In this document: piece after piece, positions 34,935 through 43,317 of the stretch
How positions within the stretch are numbered: position 1 is the stretch's first letter
Layout: the number at the start of each line of letters is the position of its first letter
Assembly: GCF_029953595.1 (NCBI RefSeq)
Contig: NZ_CP124535.1
Location: 1,768,001 to 1,832,000 of the forward strand
Source of the DNA: Fuscovulum ytuae
GTDB taxonomy: Bacteria > Pseudomonadota > Alphaproteobacteria > Rhodobacterales > Rhodobacteraceae
Length of the DNA stretch: 64,000 bases
Direction of reading: 5' to 3'
Translations under genes and position numbers: made by a program
Notes under the pieces: model-generated
What the model was told of the DNA's origin: nothing
Databases searched by the model: none
Seen by the model: only the letters and a program-made list of their open reading frames with translations

Positions 34935-34965
34935 ACTTCCAAAACTCCAACAGGGACAAACCGAC

Positions 34966-36057
34966 ATGCCACAACACCCGATGCTCTCGGGCGAACGCTT
35001 TCGCCTTGGCACTTTCTCGACCAATTGCTCATCGGGCATGACGCCCACCAAGGCCCCGGAACGCTGGGTCAACAGCTGGGACAATAACCTGAAGTTGGCA
35101 CAGATGCTGGACGAGGCAGGGATCGACTTCATGCTGCCCATCGCCCGCTGGATCGGCTATGGCGGCGAGACGGATTTCCATGGCGGCGTGCTGGAGACGA
35201 TGACATGGGCGGCGGGCCTTCTGGCCGCCACCAAGAATATCGCTGTCTTTGCCACCATCCACACCGCCGCGAACCACCCGGTCGTTGTGGCCAAGCAGAT
35301 GGCCACGATCGACCAGATCGGCCATGGCCGCGCCGGGCTGAACATCGTGGCGGGCTGGAACAAGCCGGAATATGAGGCGCTGGGTCTGACCCTGCCCGAT
35401 GATCACGAAACGCGCTATGCCTATGCGCAGGAATGGTTTGACCTGATCCGCAAGCTTTGGACATCGGACGATCATTTCGATTGGGACGGCGCCTATTTCA
35501 AAGCCAAGCGTGTGAAGGGTGACCCGAAACCAATCCGGGGATCGGTTCCCATCATCAACGCCGCAGGCAGCCCGCAGGGCCGCGAATTCGCGACCGACAA
35601 TGCCGATTTTCTCTTCACCCCTGCCATCGACCTTGATCGGTCAAAGGGCGAGATTGCCGATCTCAAGGCGCAGGCGGCGGCCAAGGGGCGCAAGGTCAAT
35701 GTGCTGACCTTCAGCCATGTCATCTGCCGGCCGACCGAGGCAGAGGCCAAGGCCTATGCCGACTACACTGCTGTGCAGAACGCCGATACCGATGCGGTGG
35801 ACAATCTGGTGCGGCTGCAATTCGCCCATGCCCACAGCTTTCCGCATGACCTTCTGGCACAGATCAAACACCTTTTCGCGCTGGGGCATGGCGGATTTCC
35901 TCTGATCGGGACGCCGGATCAGGTGGCAGAGGGCATCTTGAAGCTGCACGCCGCGGGCTTTGCGGGAACCACCCTCTCTTTCGTCGATTATGTCGAGGAA
36001 TTCCCCTATTTCCGCGATACGGTGCTGCCCAAACTGGCAGCGGCAGGGATCAGGTAA
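34966..36057 (+). CDS. FMNH2-dependent luciferase-like monooxygenase (RutA/SfnG-type)
   Basis: 363 residues of the bacterial luciferase-like superfamily: FRLGTFSTNCSSGMTPTKAPERW, DEAGIDFMLPIARWIGYGGETDFHGGVLETMTWAAGLLAATKNI, TIDQIGHGRAGLNIVAGWNKPEYEALG, INAAGSPQGREFA and FPLIGTPDQVAEGILKLHAAG. The closest types I can name are RutA (pyrimidine ring opening) and SfnG (dimethylsulfone). It is followed 10 bp later by its probable flavin reductase partner. In this locus it could oxidise a heterocyclic ring or a C-N bond; the substrate is not evident from sequence. Confidence 0.9.
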   Translation: MPQHPMLSGERFRLGTFSTNCSSGMTPTKAPERWVNSWDNNLKLAQMLDEAGIDFMLPIARWIGYGGETDFHGGVLETMTWAAGLLAATKNIAVFATIHTAANHPVVVAKQMATIDQIGHGRAGLNIVAGWNKPEYEALGLTLPDDHETRYAYAQEWFDLIRKLWTSDDHFDWDGAYFKAKRVKGDPKPIRGSVPIINAAGSPQGREFATDNADFLFTPAIDLDRSKGEIADLKAQAAAKGRKVNVLTFSHVICRPTEAEAKAYADYTAVQNADTDAVDNLVRLQFAHAHSFPHDLLAQIKHLFALGHGGFPLIGTPDQVAEGILKLHAAGFAGTTLSFVDYVEEFPYFRDTVLPKLAAAGIR

Positions 36058-36067
36058 GGGGGCAGGG

Positions 36068-36559
36068 ATGGCCGAGGAACCGACGGGCAAGGATTTCCGC
36101 GATGCAATGCGCGCCTTCGTGGGCAATTGCAGCGTCATTACCGTGGGCGATGGGGATGAGGCGTCGGGCCTTGTCGTGACCTCGGCCATCTCGCTTTCGG
36201 CCGATCCGCCGCGCCTTTTGGCCTGCGTGAACCGGACGGCGTCCAGCCACCCTTTGCTGGTCAAATATGGCAGGTTCGGCTGGTCCTCGCTTGGTGCCGC
36301 GCATCAGGCGGTGGCGGAACGTTTCTCAGGTTTTGGCGGGGTGAAGGGGGCGGCGCGCTATGACGGGGCGGAATGGGAAACCGCTGTCACTGGCGCGCGC
36401 CTTCTGAAAGGCGCTCCTGCCGCCTTTGATTGCACCGTCGAAGAGATGATCGACCGCGACACCCATTCCATCCTGATCGGGCGGGTGCAGGCAATCCGCA
36501 CCGCGCCGGATACGGGGGCGCTGATCTATTGGAACGGGGCCTATCGGACCATCGATTAA
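36068..36559 (+). CDS. Flavin reductase (RutF/HpaC-type)
   Basis: 163 residues from the ATG at 36068 with GGGGCAGGG upstream. Flavin-reductase-like FMN-binding split-barrel: DFRDAMRAFVGNCSVITVGDG, GLVVTSAISLSADPPRLLACVNRTASSHPLL, and a C-terminal HSILIGRVQAIRTAPDTGALIYWNGAYRTI. It supplies reduced FMN to the preceding monooxygenase. Together they form a two-component system like RutA/RutF. A copy of the 22-bp element follows 43 bp after the stop. Confidence 0.93.
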   Translation: MAEEPTGKDFRDAMRAFVGNCSVITVGDGDEASGLVVTSAISLSADPPRLLACVNRTASSHPLLVKYGRFGWSSLGAAHQAVAERFSGFGGVKGAARYDGAEWETAVTGARLLKGAPAAFDCTVEEMIDRDTHSILIGRVQAIRTAPDTGALIYWNGAYRTID

Positions 36560-36602
36560 AAGGCGATGCTGCCCCGCCGACCGTTCTGGTCGTCTCCCCA
36601 GC

Positions 36603-36624
36603 AAGTATTTGGGCCAAGATGAAG
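36603..36624 (+). repeat. Intergenic 22-bp element, copy d
   Basis: Plus strand AAGTATTTGGG then CCAAGATGAAG, one change at the first base from the common form. It lies 43 bp after the flavin reductase stop, sense to it, and 6 bp from the stop of the convergent IorB gene. Confidence 0.75.
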
Positions 36625-36630
36625 GGGCGG

Positions 36631-38193
36631 TCAGGCGAAACTTTCGATCGTCCGGATCGCGCCCTCCAGCGCCTTGCCCTCCTCATCCTTTAGCGCCGCC
36701 TCGCGCAAGCGGCGGCACCAGTCGGCGGCATCCTCGCGCGTCGCGATGCGGGCCGAGGCCGCAAGCACGCGGTCGAATTTCGAATGGCCCCGCGCATGGG
36801 TGTCGGAATAGCCCTTGATCAAGCGGCGGCATCGGATCAGTTCTACTGCCAGATCGTAATTCTGTCCCGCTTGCCCCAATGCGGTATCCAGCCAACGGTC
36901 AAGATGGGCCACCTCTTGCGCATGACGCAGCGTGCGCCGCCGCCAGAACCGCAACCCGCCCAAACCATGCAGCACAAGGAAGGACGGAAGGCTGTCAGTC
37001 CGCAGACGCCGCCCCTTGTTGAACCAGCGATCCAGCCGCGCCATCCATTTCGGATCGGCCTCAAGCTTCGCGCCAAGGCGAGCGGGGAACAGGCCCACAA
37101 CCTCTTCGGCCCGAGGATGGAAGAATTCGGTCAATTGCAGGACATTGGCCTCTTTCACCCGCATCTCTTGCCGGATGCGGGCAAAGCGGCTGCCCCGCGT
37201 CTTTAGGTCGGCCACCCGGATGATATCGTCATAGGCCATGGCATTGGCGATGTGTTTCGCAGCCTCGCGCGACAGCGCCCAGCCTTGCGCTTCCGTATCG
37301 CGGGACAGGACGGCCGCCAGACGGCCTAGGTAATCCGCCCCATAGGCAAGGTCCTGAAATTCCACCACCTTGCGCAGGCCGGGCAGCGCCATTTCAGCCA
37401 CCGGCGCAGGCAAACCCGCCACCTGCGCCGCCAGCCTGTTCCATTCCGCGACCAGCCGCGCCGGACCCTGCACCGATGGCGCGGCAGGTGCGGCGGCCAG
37501 AGGTGCCACCTTTGCCAAGGGCGTCACGGCCAGATCATAGGCCGCCGCGAAGGCGCGCAGCGACCCGTCCACCCCTTTGCCGCCAGCCTTGATCGCCGCC
37601 TCGAAAGCCGCGCGCGGGAAGGGCAGCACCCCCGCCCCCGCCAAGGCCCCAAAGAGCGAGGCCGAGATCACCGATCCATTCGCCACGGCCAGCGCATCGA
37701 AATCTGCTGCGATCACCCGCCGCGCCGCGACCTCTGCCGCAGCCATCACCTCTTCGGATGAGGCGATGCCATCCCCCGGCACCATCTTTTCCGAAACCGC
37801 CAAGGCACGGTGGGTAGAGGTGATCAGCACCGTCCGATCCGGTGTCACGAAACCGCGCAGGATGGCGCGGCCTGCCTCCATCATCTCGGCGGTGACCATG
37901 ATATCCACATCGCCCGCCGCCGGCATCAGCGAGAATACCGGCACCGGGTCGCCCGGCTGGCACGGGGCCATTTCGATGTAATAGACCGTCGCCCCCGTCC
38001 GTTGTGCCACGCCTGCAACCGATGTCGCCTGCGCGGCATAGCCATTGGCCCGCGCCAGATCCTCGATCCAGCCCGTCAGGACGCCGCCGCCCTGCCCGCC
38101 CACGGCAAGGATCGCCAGCTTGATGATCCCCGACAGGCGGGGATCAGCGGCGCGCGCGCCCAGTTCAGCGCCAAGGCTTTCCTGCACGGTCAT
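36631..38193 (-). CDS. Indolepyruvate ferredoxin oxidoreductase beta subunit (IorB-like, long form)
   Basis: 520 residues from the ATG at 38193, overlapping the alpha subunit by 4 bp. The N-terminal 200 residues are the gamma-type 2-oxoacid oxidoreductase domain (IKLAILAVGGQGGGVLTGWIEDLARANGYAAQATSVAGVAQRTGAT, abbreviated here by its GGQGGGVLTGW core). The C-terminal 300 residues are a helical extension found in the proteobacterial long-form Ior proteins and absent from archaeal IorB. With IorA it would convert an aryl-2-oxoacid, CoA and oxidised ferredoxin to aryl-acyl-CoA and CO2. Confidence 0.9.
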   Translation of the reverse strand: MTVQESLGAELGARAADPRLSGIIKLAILAVGGQGGGVLTGWIEDLARANGYAAQATSVAGVAQRTGATVYYIEMAPCQPGDPVPVFSLMPAAGDVDIMVTAEMMEAGRAILRGFVTPDRTVLITSTHRALAVSEKMVPGDGIASSEEVMAAAEVAARRVIAADFDALAVANGSVISASLFGALAGAGVLPFPRAAFEAAIKAGGKGVDGSLRAFAAAYDLAVTPLAKVAPLAAAPAAPSVQGPARLVAEWNRLAAQVAGLPAPVAEMALPGLRKVVEFQDLAYGADYLGRLAAVLSRDTEAQGWALSREAAKHIANAMAYDDIIRVADLKTRGSRFARIRQEMRVKEANVLQLTEFFHPRAEEVVGLFPARLGAKLEADPKWMARLDRWFNKGRRLRTDSLPSFLVLHGLGGLRFWRRRTLRHAQEVAHLDRWLDTALGQAGQNYDLAVELIRCRRLIKGYSDTHARGHSKFDRVLAASARIATREDAADWCRRLREAALKDEEGKALEGAIRTIESFA

Positions 38194-40337
38194 GGCGCCC
38201 CCCCGAATGTCAACCGCCGCCCTGCGCGGCGCGATTGCAACCAGCTGATCACCCGGGCGCGGAACGCGGCCATCCGCGCCTCCCACCCCGTCGGGTTATG
38301 GACCACATCGGCGCGGTAGAAAGACGGGCACAGCACCGCCGCATCCGCCACCTCGCCGCAATTGCCGCAACCCACGCAGGACTGGTCGATGCTGGCCACC
38401 GGATCATCGCGCAGGGGATCATCCAGCTTTTTCAAGGACAAGGACGGGCAGCCCGACAGCCGGATACAGGCGTGATCGCCCGTACAGATATCCTCATCCA
38501 CGCCGAAACGCGGTGCCTCGACCCGACGCCCCTCCTTGATCGCCTTCTGGGTCAGGGGTTTTTCCCGCCGCTGCTTGTTCAGCATGCATTCGGATGAGGC
38601 AACGATGACCTTCGGCCCCGGCGCGTCCGTTGTCAGCGCCTCGCGCAGCACGTCGCGCATGCGACCCACGTCATAGGTCCGATCCACCTCGCGCACCCAA
38701 TCGATCCCAATACCCTTCAGCGCCTTGGAAATCGGGTGTTTCGTGGCCTTCGTCGGATTGTCGGCACGGGAGGACATGATGTCCTGCCCTCCCGTCGCGG
38801 CGGAATAATAGTTATCCACGATCACCGCCACGCCATCTGATTTGTTGAAGGCCATGTTGGTAAAGCTGGACGACAGCCCGTTATGCCAGAACCCGCCATC
38901 GCCGATGATGGACACAGGCCGCCGTTCCCCCCCGCCATCGAAGGCAGCATTGGCGGCGGGGCCAAGGCCATATCCCATGGTCGCCCCACCAATCTCAAAC
39001 GGCGGCAAGGCCGCGAAGAGATGGCAGCCGATATCGGCGCTGATCTGAAGCTTGCCGGTTTCCTTCTGCACCAGTTTCATCGCGGCAAAGATGGGCCGTT
39101 CCGGGCAACCCGTGCAAAATCCCGGCGGGCGGATCGGCACGGTTTTCGACAGGTCGGGGATCTGCGGTTTGTCCTCATTCGGTGCGCGCACCAACGCGGG
39201 GAGCATCTGGGGCGCGGCCTCTTTCAGAAAGGCGGTGATCCCGTCCAGCATCACCTGCCCGGTATATTCCCCCGCCATCGGCAGGATGCCCTTGCCGCGC
39301 AGTTTCACGGTGGACCCCGCGCGATAGAGAAAGGTCGTCAATTGCTGTTCGATGAATTCCGGTTGGCCTTCCTCGATCACCAGCACCTGATCCTTGCCGT
39401 CGCAGAACTCCAAAAACTCGGACGCAAGCAGGGGATAGGTCACGTTCAGAACGTAAAGCGGAACCTGCGTGTTGCCCCAGATATCGGCCAGCCCAAGCCG
39501 CTGCAGCGCGCGGATGACGCCATTATACATCCCCCCCTGCAAGACCAGCCCGACAGGCGCGGCCCTTGGCCCGAACACCTCGTTCAAGCCGCGCTCGCGG
39601 ATGAATTTCTCGGCATTGGGCCAGCGGTTGCGGATCTTGTCCTGCTCATGCGCATAGGACATCGGCGGCAGCACGACGCGGGCGAAATCGGATTGCGGGT
39701 TCGACAACGCGTCGCGCACGGTCAGCTTTGGGCGCTGGTTGTCGCGCGTGGCAAAGGACCCCGTCACATGGCAAGACCGGATGCGCACCATCAGCATGAC
39801 GGGCGTGTTGGACGCCTCTGACAATTCGAACCCGTCCCTCACCGCTTTGGTGATCGACGGCAGGTTGGGACGCGGGTCCAGCAACCAGAACTGCGATTTC
39901 ATGGCAAAAGCATGGGACCGCTCTTGCATGATGGAAGAGCCTTCGCCGTAATCTTCGCCCACGATGATCAGGGCGCCGCCATTCACACCCGATGAGGCAA
40001 GGTTGGCCAGCGCGTCCGAGGCGACATTCACCCCCACCGATCCCTTGAATGTCACCGCACCCCGGATCGGATAATGCACGCTCGCCGCCAACATGGCCGC
40101 CGCGGCCGCCTCATTCGCATTCGCCTCAAACCGGATGCCAAGCTCGGCCAGCAATTCCTCGGCATCGGCCAGCACGTCCATCAGATGGGAAATCGGCGCG
40201 CCCTGATAGCCGCCGACATAGCCGACCCCGTTTTCCAAAAGCGCCTTGGTGATGGCAAGGATACCTTCGCCGGTAAAGGTATCCCCCTCGCCCTTGCGCA
40301 GATGCGCCACCTCTGCCTTGAAAGACCGCTCGGCCAT
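38190..40337 (-). CDS. Indolepyruvate ferredoxin oxidoreductase alpha subunit (IorA-like)
   Basis: 715 residues. N-terminal pyrimidine-binding and transketolase-C-like domains (GVGYVGGYQGAPISHLMD, FEANANEAAAAAMLAAS), the thiamine diphosphate domain (PGFCTGCPERPIFAAM, ISADIGCHLFAALPPFEIG, SIIGDGGFWHNG with VIVDNYYSA), and a C-terminal ferredoxin-like segment with Cys motifs (CTGDHACIRLSGCP, CVGCGNCGEVADAAVLCP). Ior enzymes act on aryl pyruvates, but relatives accept arylglyoxylates. It is four bp from the MarR stop and coupled to the beta subunit. Being in an operon with a cyclase/isatin-hydrolase-like gene is the basis for proposing isatinate as a substrate. Confidence 0.93.
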   Translation of the reverse strand: MAERSFKAEVAHLRKGEGDTFTGEGILAITKALLENGVGYVGGYQGAPISHLMDVLADAEELLAELGIRFEANANEAAAAAMLAASVHYPIRGAVTFKGSVGVNVASDALANLASSGVNGGALIIVGEDYGEGSSIMQERSHAFAMKSQFWLLDPRPNLPSITKAVRDGFELSEASNTPVMLMVRIRSCHVTGSFATRDNQRPKLTVRDALSNPQSDFARVVLPPMSYAHEQDKIRNRWPNAEKFIRERGLNEVFGPRAAPVGLVLQGGMYNGVIRALQRLGLADIWGNTQVPLYVLNVTYPLLASEFLEFCDGKDQVLVIEEGQPEFIEQQLTTFLYRAGSTVKLRGKGILPMAGEYTGQVMLDGITAFLKEAAPQMLPALVRAPNEDKPQIPDLSKTVPIRPPGFCTGCPERPIFAAMKLVQKETGKLQISADIGCHLFAALPPFEIGGATMGYGLGPAANAAFDGGGERRPVSIIGDGGFWHNGLSSSFTNMAFNKSDGVAVIVDNYYSAATGGQDIMSSRADNPTKATKHPISKALKGIGIDWVREVDRTYDVGRMRDVLREALTTDAPGPKVIVASSECMLNKQRREKPLTQKAIKEGRRVEAPRFGVDEDICTGDHACIRLSGCPSLSLKKLDDPLRDDPVASIDQSCVGCGNCGEVADAAVLCPSFYRADVVHNPTGWEARMAAFRARVISWLQSRRAGRRLTFGGAP

Positions 40338-40340
40338 GGA

Positions 40341-40829
40341 TCAAATCTCGTGCTTGCGGATATTGGTCAGCATCTTTTGCAGCGTGGCGACAAAGGCACG
40401 TCGCTCCTCTTCAGGTATGCCCCTGAACATACGCGCCTGCGCCTCGGCCATCCGGGGCCAGAGCGTTTCGAACGTCGTGCGGCCCGCCTCGGAAATATAG
40501 ACCCGCGTCGCGCGGCTGTCGGTGGTATCCGCTTCGCGCCGGATCAAACCTTCGCCCGCCAACTGGTCCAGCGCGCGCGACAGGGTGGACTGTTCCACCA
40601 CCGAATAGACAGCAAGTTCCCGGATCAGCGGCCCCTCGATCACCGACAGCACGGCCAAGGCCCGCATCTTGGGCGTGGTCAGGCCCAGACCCGCCATCTC
40701 ATCCCGGAGGCTTGCATTATACCGCCCCATGATGCGGTTCATCAGGTAAGGCGCATAATTCGTAAGCCCGATCTCACCCAAACGGGGCAGGCTGGCGGGG
40801 GGCTTTTCGGGGGGCGATTGGTCCGTCAT
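40341..40829 (-). CDS. MarR-family transcriptional regulator (third)
   Basis: 162 residues from the ATG at 40829. Winged helix: LTTPKMRALAVLSVIEGPLIRELAVYSVVEQSTLSRALDQLAGEGLIRREADTTDSRATRVYISEAGR, with the D-SR wing motif. It lies inside the operon (cyclase, FAD enzyme, this gene, iorA, iorB) and overlaps the FAD enzyme stop by 4 bp. It probably represses this operon through the AT-rich palindromes at 43274-43289. Confidence 0.93.
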   Translation of the reverse strand: MTDQSPPEKPPASLPRLGEIGLTNYAPYLMNRIMGRYNASLRDEMAGLGLTTPKMRALAVLSVIEGPLIRELAVYSVVEQSTLSRALDQLAGEGLIRREADTTDSRATRVYISEAGRTTFETLWPRMAEAQARMFRGIPEEERRAFVATLQKMLTNIRKHEI

Positions 40830-42391
40830 GCGCCCAACGCCTTTGCCGCAAGGAACCCCGACCCGCCGCCAAGGCCGGGGCCGGGATGGGTGGACGCCCC
40901 GATATGACGCAAGCCCCGCACCAGCCCTGTGCCATTGGTGGAATGGGCATAGGGGCGGAAAATGAAGAACTGGTCGATCGTGCATAGCCCGCCATAGGGA
41001 TCGCCACCGACAAGGTTGATGTTCATCGCCTCAAGATCGGCTGGGGAATAGGCCCGGCGGGCCAGTTTGATGGCATCGAAATCCTTGATATGCTGGGCAA
41101 GGATCGTCTCGATCCGGTCGGCAAAGGCCTCGCGCACAGTGTCTGACCACGCGCCATCGGTGGCAACCTCGCCCGCCGCGTCGCCCTTTACCACGCGCGG
41201 CGCATCAGGGATTTGCAGCCAAAGCACGGCTTTCCCCTCTGGGCAGCGCGAAGGGTCCAACCGATGCGGTTGGCCCACACAGATCGTGGGGACGGCGGGC
41301 AGCATCCCCCGTTCCGCCTCATTCGATGCTTTCGACACGCTGTCGATCCCATCTGCAAGATGGATCAGTGCCACATCGTCCAGCCCCGGCGAAAGCCATT
41401 CGGGATGGCGATCCAGCGCATAATGCAGTTGGAAATTCCCCCGCCCATGCCGGAAAGTCTCCGCTGCCGCCTGATCCTCTGGCAGGTTCACCTCGCGCAG
41501 CAGTCGCCCCTGCAACTGCCCCGGCGCGACCGACGCAAGGACGGACCCGCAGGCGATCTCTTCCCCGCCCGCCAGCGCCACGCCCCGCACATGGCCATCT
41601 TTCACGATGATCCGGTCCACATCTGCATTGCAGCGGATCTCGCCGCCCTTTTCCTCGATCAAAGCGCGAAAGGCCGCGACCCCCGCCCCCGATCCGCCTT
41701 TCACAACCGGCGCCCCGGCGGCCTCTAATGCGAAGGCGATGACCTTACCCATCTGGCCGGAATAGGTGCTTTCCGGCGTCAGCCCGCAATGCAGCACCCA
41801 AGGCGCATAAAGCGCCCGCACAAGGGGGGATGCATAGGTCGTCTCCAACCACCCGCGCGCCGGAACCAGCGCGCGGCCAAACCATGCGGCAAGCCCCCGC
41901 AAGCCCCGCTTGCGCACCTGCCCCCACAGCAATTTCGCCATGGGCCAAGACCAAAGCGCACCGCCCAGCAGCGCAAAAAGGAAAGGTGCATCCGCCTCTA
42001 CCCCACCCACGTCGCGACCGTGGGCGTCACCATCCCCCGGCGACAGCGCGTTGAAGGCCGCCACGTTCCGCGCCCGATCCATCGTAAGGACCAGTGCCGA
42101 TCCATCAGGGCGCAGCACGGCGGTCGGATGTGAAGTATGGGCATAGTCGAACCCATGCCGCGCCAAATGGGGGCCAAGCGCGGCCCCCGCAGGCGATGTC
42201 ATGAACAGAACCCATGTCGCCGCCATCACATCATGCCGGAAACCGGGGAGGGTGATCTCTTCGGTCCGCAGACAACCACCCGGCACCGCCGCGCGCTCCA
42301 ACAAAAGCACGCGGTCCCCCTTCAGCGCCAGCATCGCCCCAGCGACCAGCGCATTGATCCCAGACCCGATGATGACGTGATCCGGCCGCAT
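40826..42391 (-). CDS. Phytoene-dehydrogenase-like FAD oxidoreductase (first paralogue)
   Basis: 521 residues from the ATG at 42391 (AAGG 6 nt upstream). COG1233-type: dinucleotide motif HVIIGSGINALVAGAMLALKG, ERAAVPGGCLRTEEITLPGF, a middle segment KVIAFALEAAGAPVVKGGSGAGVAAFRA, and a C-terminal FAD motif region HIGASTHPGPGLGGGSGFLAA. It starts 5 bp after the cyclase stop. It is clearly paralogous to the product of 43318-44886, which is divergent. Proteins of this group oxidise or desaturate C-C or C-N bonds; they are not all carotenoid enzymes, and no carotenoid genes are nearby. Confidence 0.88.
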   Translation of the reverse strand: MRPDHVIIGSGINALVAGAMLALKGDRVLLLERAAVPGGCLRTEEITLPGFRHDVMAATWVLFMTSPAGAALGPHLARHGFDYAHTSHPTAVLRPDGSALVLTMDRARNVAAFNALSPGDGDAHGRDVGGVEADAPFLFALLGGALWSWPMAKLLWGQVRKRGLRGLAAWFGRALVPARGWLETTYASPLVRALYAPWVLHCGLTPESTYSGQMGKVIAFALEAAGAPVVKGGSGAGVAAFRALIEEKGGEIRCNADVDRIIVKDGHVRGVALAGGEEIACGSVLASVAPGQLQGRLLREVNLPEDQAAAETFRHGRGNFQLHYALDRHPEWLSPGLDDVALIHLADGIDSVSKASNEAERGMLPAVPTICVGQPHRLDPSRCPEGKAVLWLQIPDAPRVVKGDAAGEVATDGAWSDTVREAFADRIETILAQHIKDFDAIKLARRAYSPADLEAMNINLVGGDPYGGLCTIDQFFIFRPYAHSTNGTGLVRGLRHIGASTHPGPGLGGGSGFLAAKALGA

Positions 42392-42396
42392 GCGCC

Positions 42397-43191
42397 TTAG
42401 GCCCGCGGAACCAGCGCCAGCGCGCGGATGGGCGAGCCTGTCCCCTGCTTGATCTTGAGCGGTGCCGCAATCAGGATCGCGCCCTTGGCGGGCAGCTTGT
42501 CCAGATTGGCAAGCGAAGCCAGACCGAAACAATTATGCTTGTGCAACAGGTTATGCGCCGGGAAGGGCGGCGTCATCCCGCCCGCCTGCCCCGCATCGGT
42601 GCCGATGCACTGGCTGCCCCAGCCGACGATACCCTTGCCGAGCAGGTATTCGATCACCTCTGCCGTCGGCCCCGGCGTATGCGGCCCGGTTTCGTTGGCG
42701 TTCAGGAACAGCGCCTCGTCATGCGCGCGCTTGTCCCAATCGGACCGCAGGACGACCCATTCGCCCTTGCCGATCGCGCCATGCTTGGCCTCCCATGCCG
42801 TCACATGGTCGATGGTCAGCAGGAAATCCGGGTCGGCGGCGCATTCCGCGCTGAAATCCAGAACGTTCACAGGTGCCACCAGCCGCTGCACATCCAGCGT
42901 ATCGGTGTAGCCGTCGGCGTAGTCCTTGCCGGTGATCCAGTGATGCGGCGCATCGAAATGGGTGCCGCTATGTTCGCCCAGTTCCAGCCAGTTCCACGCC
43001 CAGAACGGCCCGTCCTTGTCATATTCGCTGATGCGGTGAATCTTGATTGGCGGGGTGTCCTTGGCGAAATCCGGCGGCAGCTTCAGAAGGGGCGTTTCCG
43101 GGCCAAGCACGCCCGAGCAATCCACCACCTCAATCCCGCCCGAGGCGAGCATCCCCGCCAAGGATGAAAGCACGCTTGCAGAGGTCATCAT
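42397..43191 (-). CDS. Cyclase-family metal hydrolase (isatin hydrolase / kynurenine formamidase type)
   Basis: 264 residues from the ATG at 43191 (GGGAGAAG upstream; the next codon is also ATG). The metal-binding motif HxGTHxDxPxH is complete: EHSGTHFDAPHH, His74, His78, Asp80, His84. Family members include kynurenine formamidase and isatin hydrolase (known from Labrenzia, also Rhodobacterales), which opens isatin to isatinate. It is the first gene of the operon that ends with iorAB. An isatin hydrolase function would link an indole precursor to 2-aminobenzoyl-CoA; other amide- or lactone-cleaving roles are possible. Confidence 0.85.
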   Translation of the reverse strand: MMTSASVLSSLAGMLASGGIEVVDCSGVLGPETPLLKLPPDFAKDTPPIKIHRISEYDKDGPFWAWNWLELGEHSGTHFDAPHHWITGKDYADGYTDTLDVQRLVAPVNVLDFSAECAADPDFLLTIDHVTAWEAKHGAIGKGEWVVLRSDWDKRAHDEALFLNANETGPHTPGPTAEVIEYLLGKGIVGWGSQCIGTDAGQAGGMTPPFPAHNLLHKHNCFGLASLANLDKLPAKGAILIAAPLKIKQGTGSPIRALALVPRA

Positions 43192-43258
43192 CTTCTCCCT
43201 ATTGGCCGGTCCAACCCGGCAAAACCCGCGCCGGTTGTTCTCCCGGCCGTCCGGAATC

Positions 43259-43291
43259 ATGCTAGACAGATTTAAATGCATTTGCAAATAT
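43259..43291. promoter_or_regulatory. Overlapping divergent promoters with nested palindromes
   Basis: Two -35/-10 pairs face each other. Plus strand: TAGACA (43263-43268), 17 bp, AAATAT (43286-43291). Minus strand: TTGCAA (43282-43287), 17 bp, TAGCAT (43264-43259). The shared centre contains two overlapping 10-bp palindromes, AAATGCATTT (43274-43283) and ATTTGCAAAT (43280-43289), a good site for a MarR-type repressor to block both. The gap serves the cyclase operon (minus) and the second FAD enzyme plus importer (plus). Confidence 0.65.
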
Positions 43292-43317
43292 CCCTGCGTC
43301 AATCTGGGCGGGGGGTC

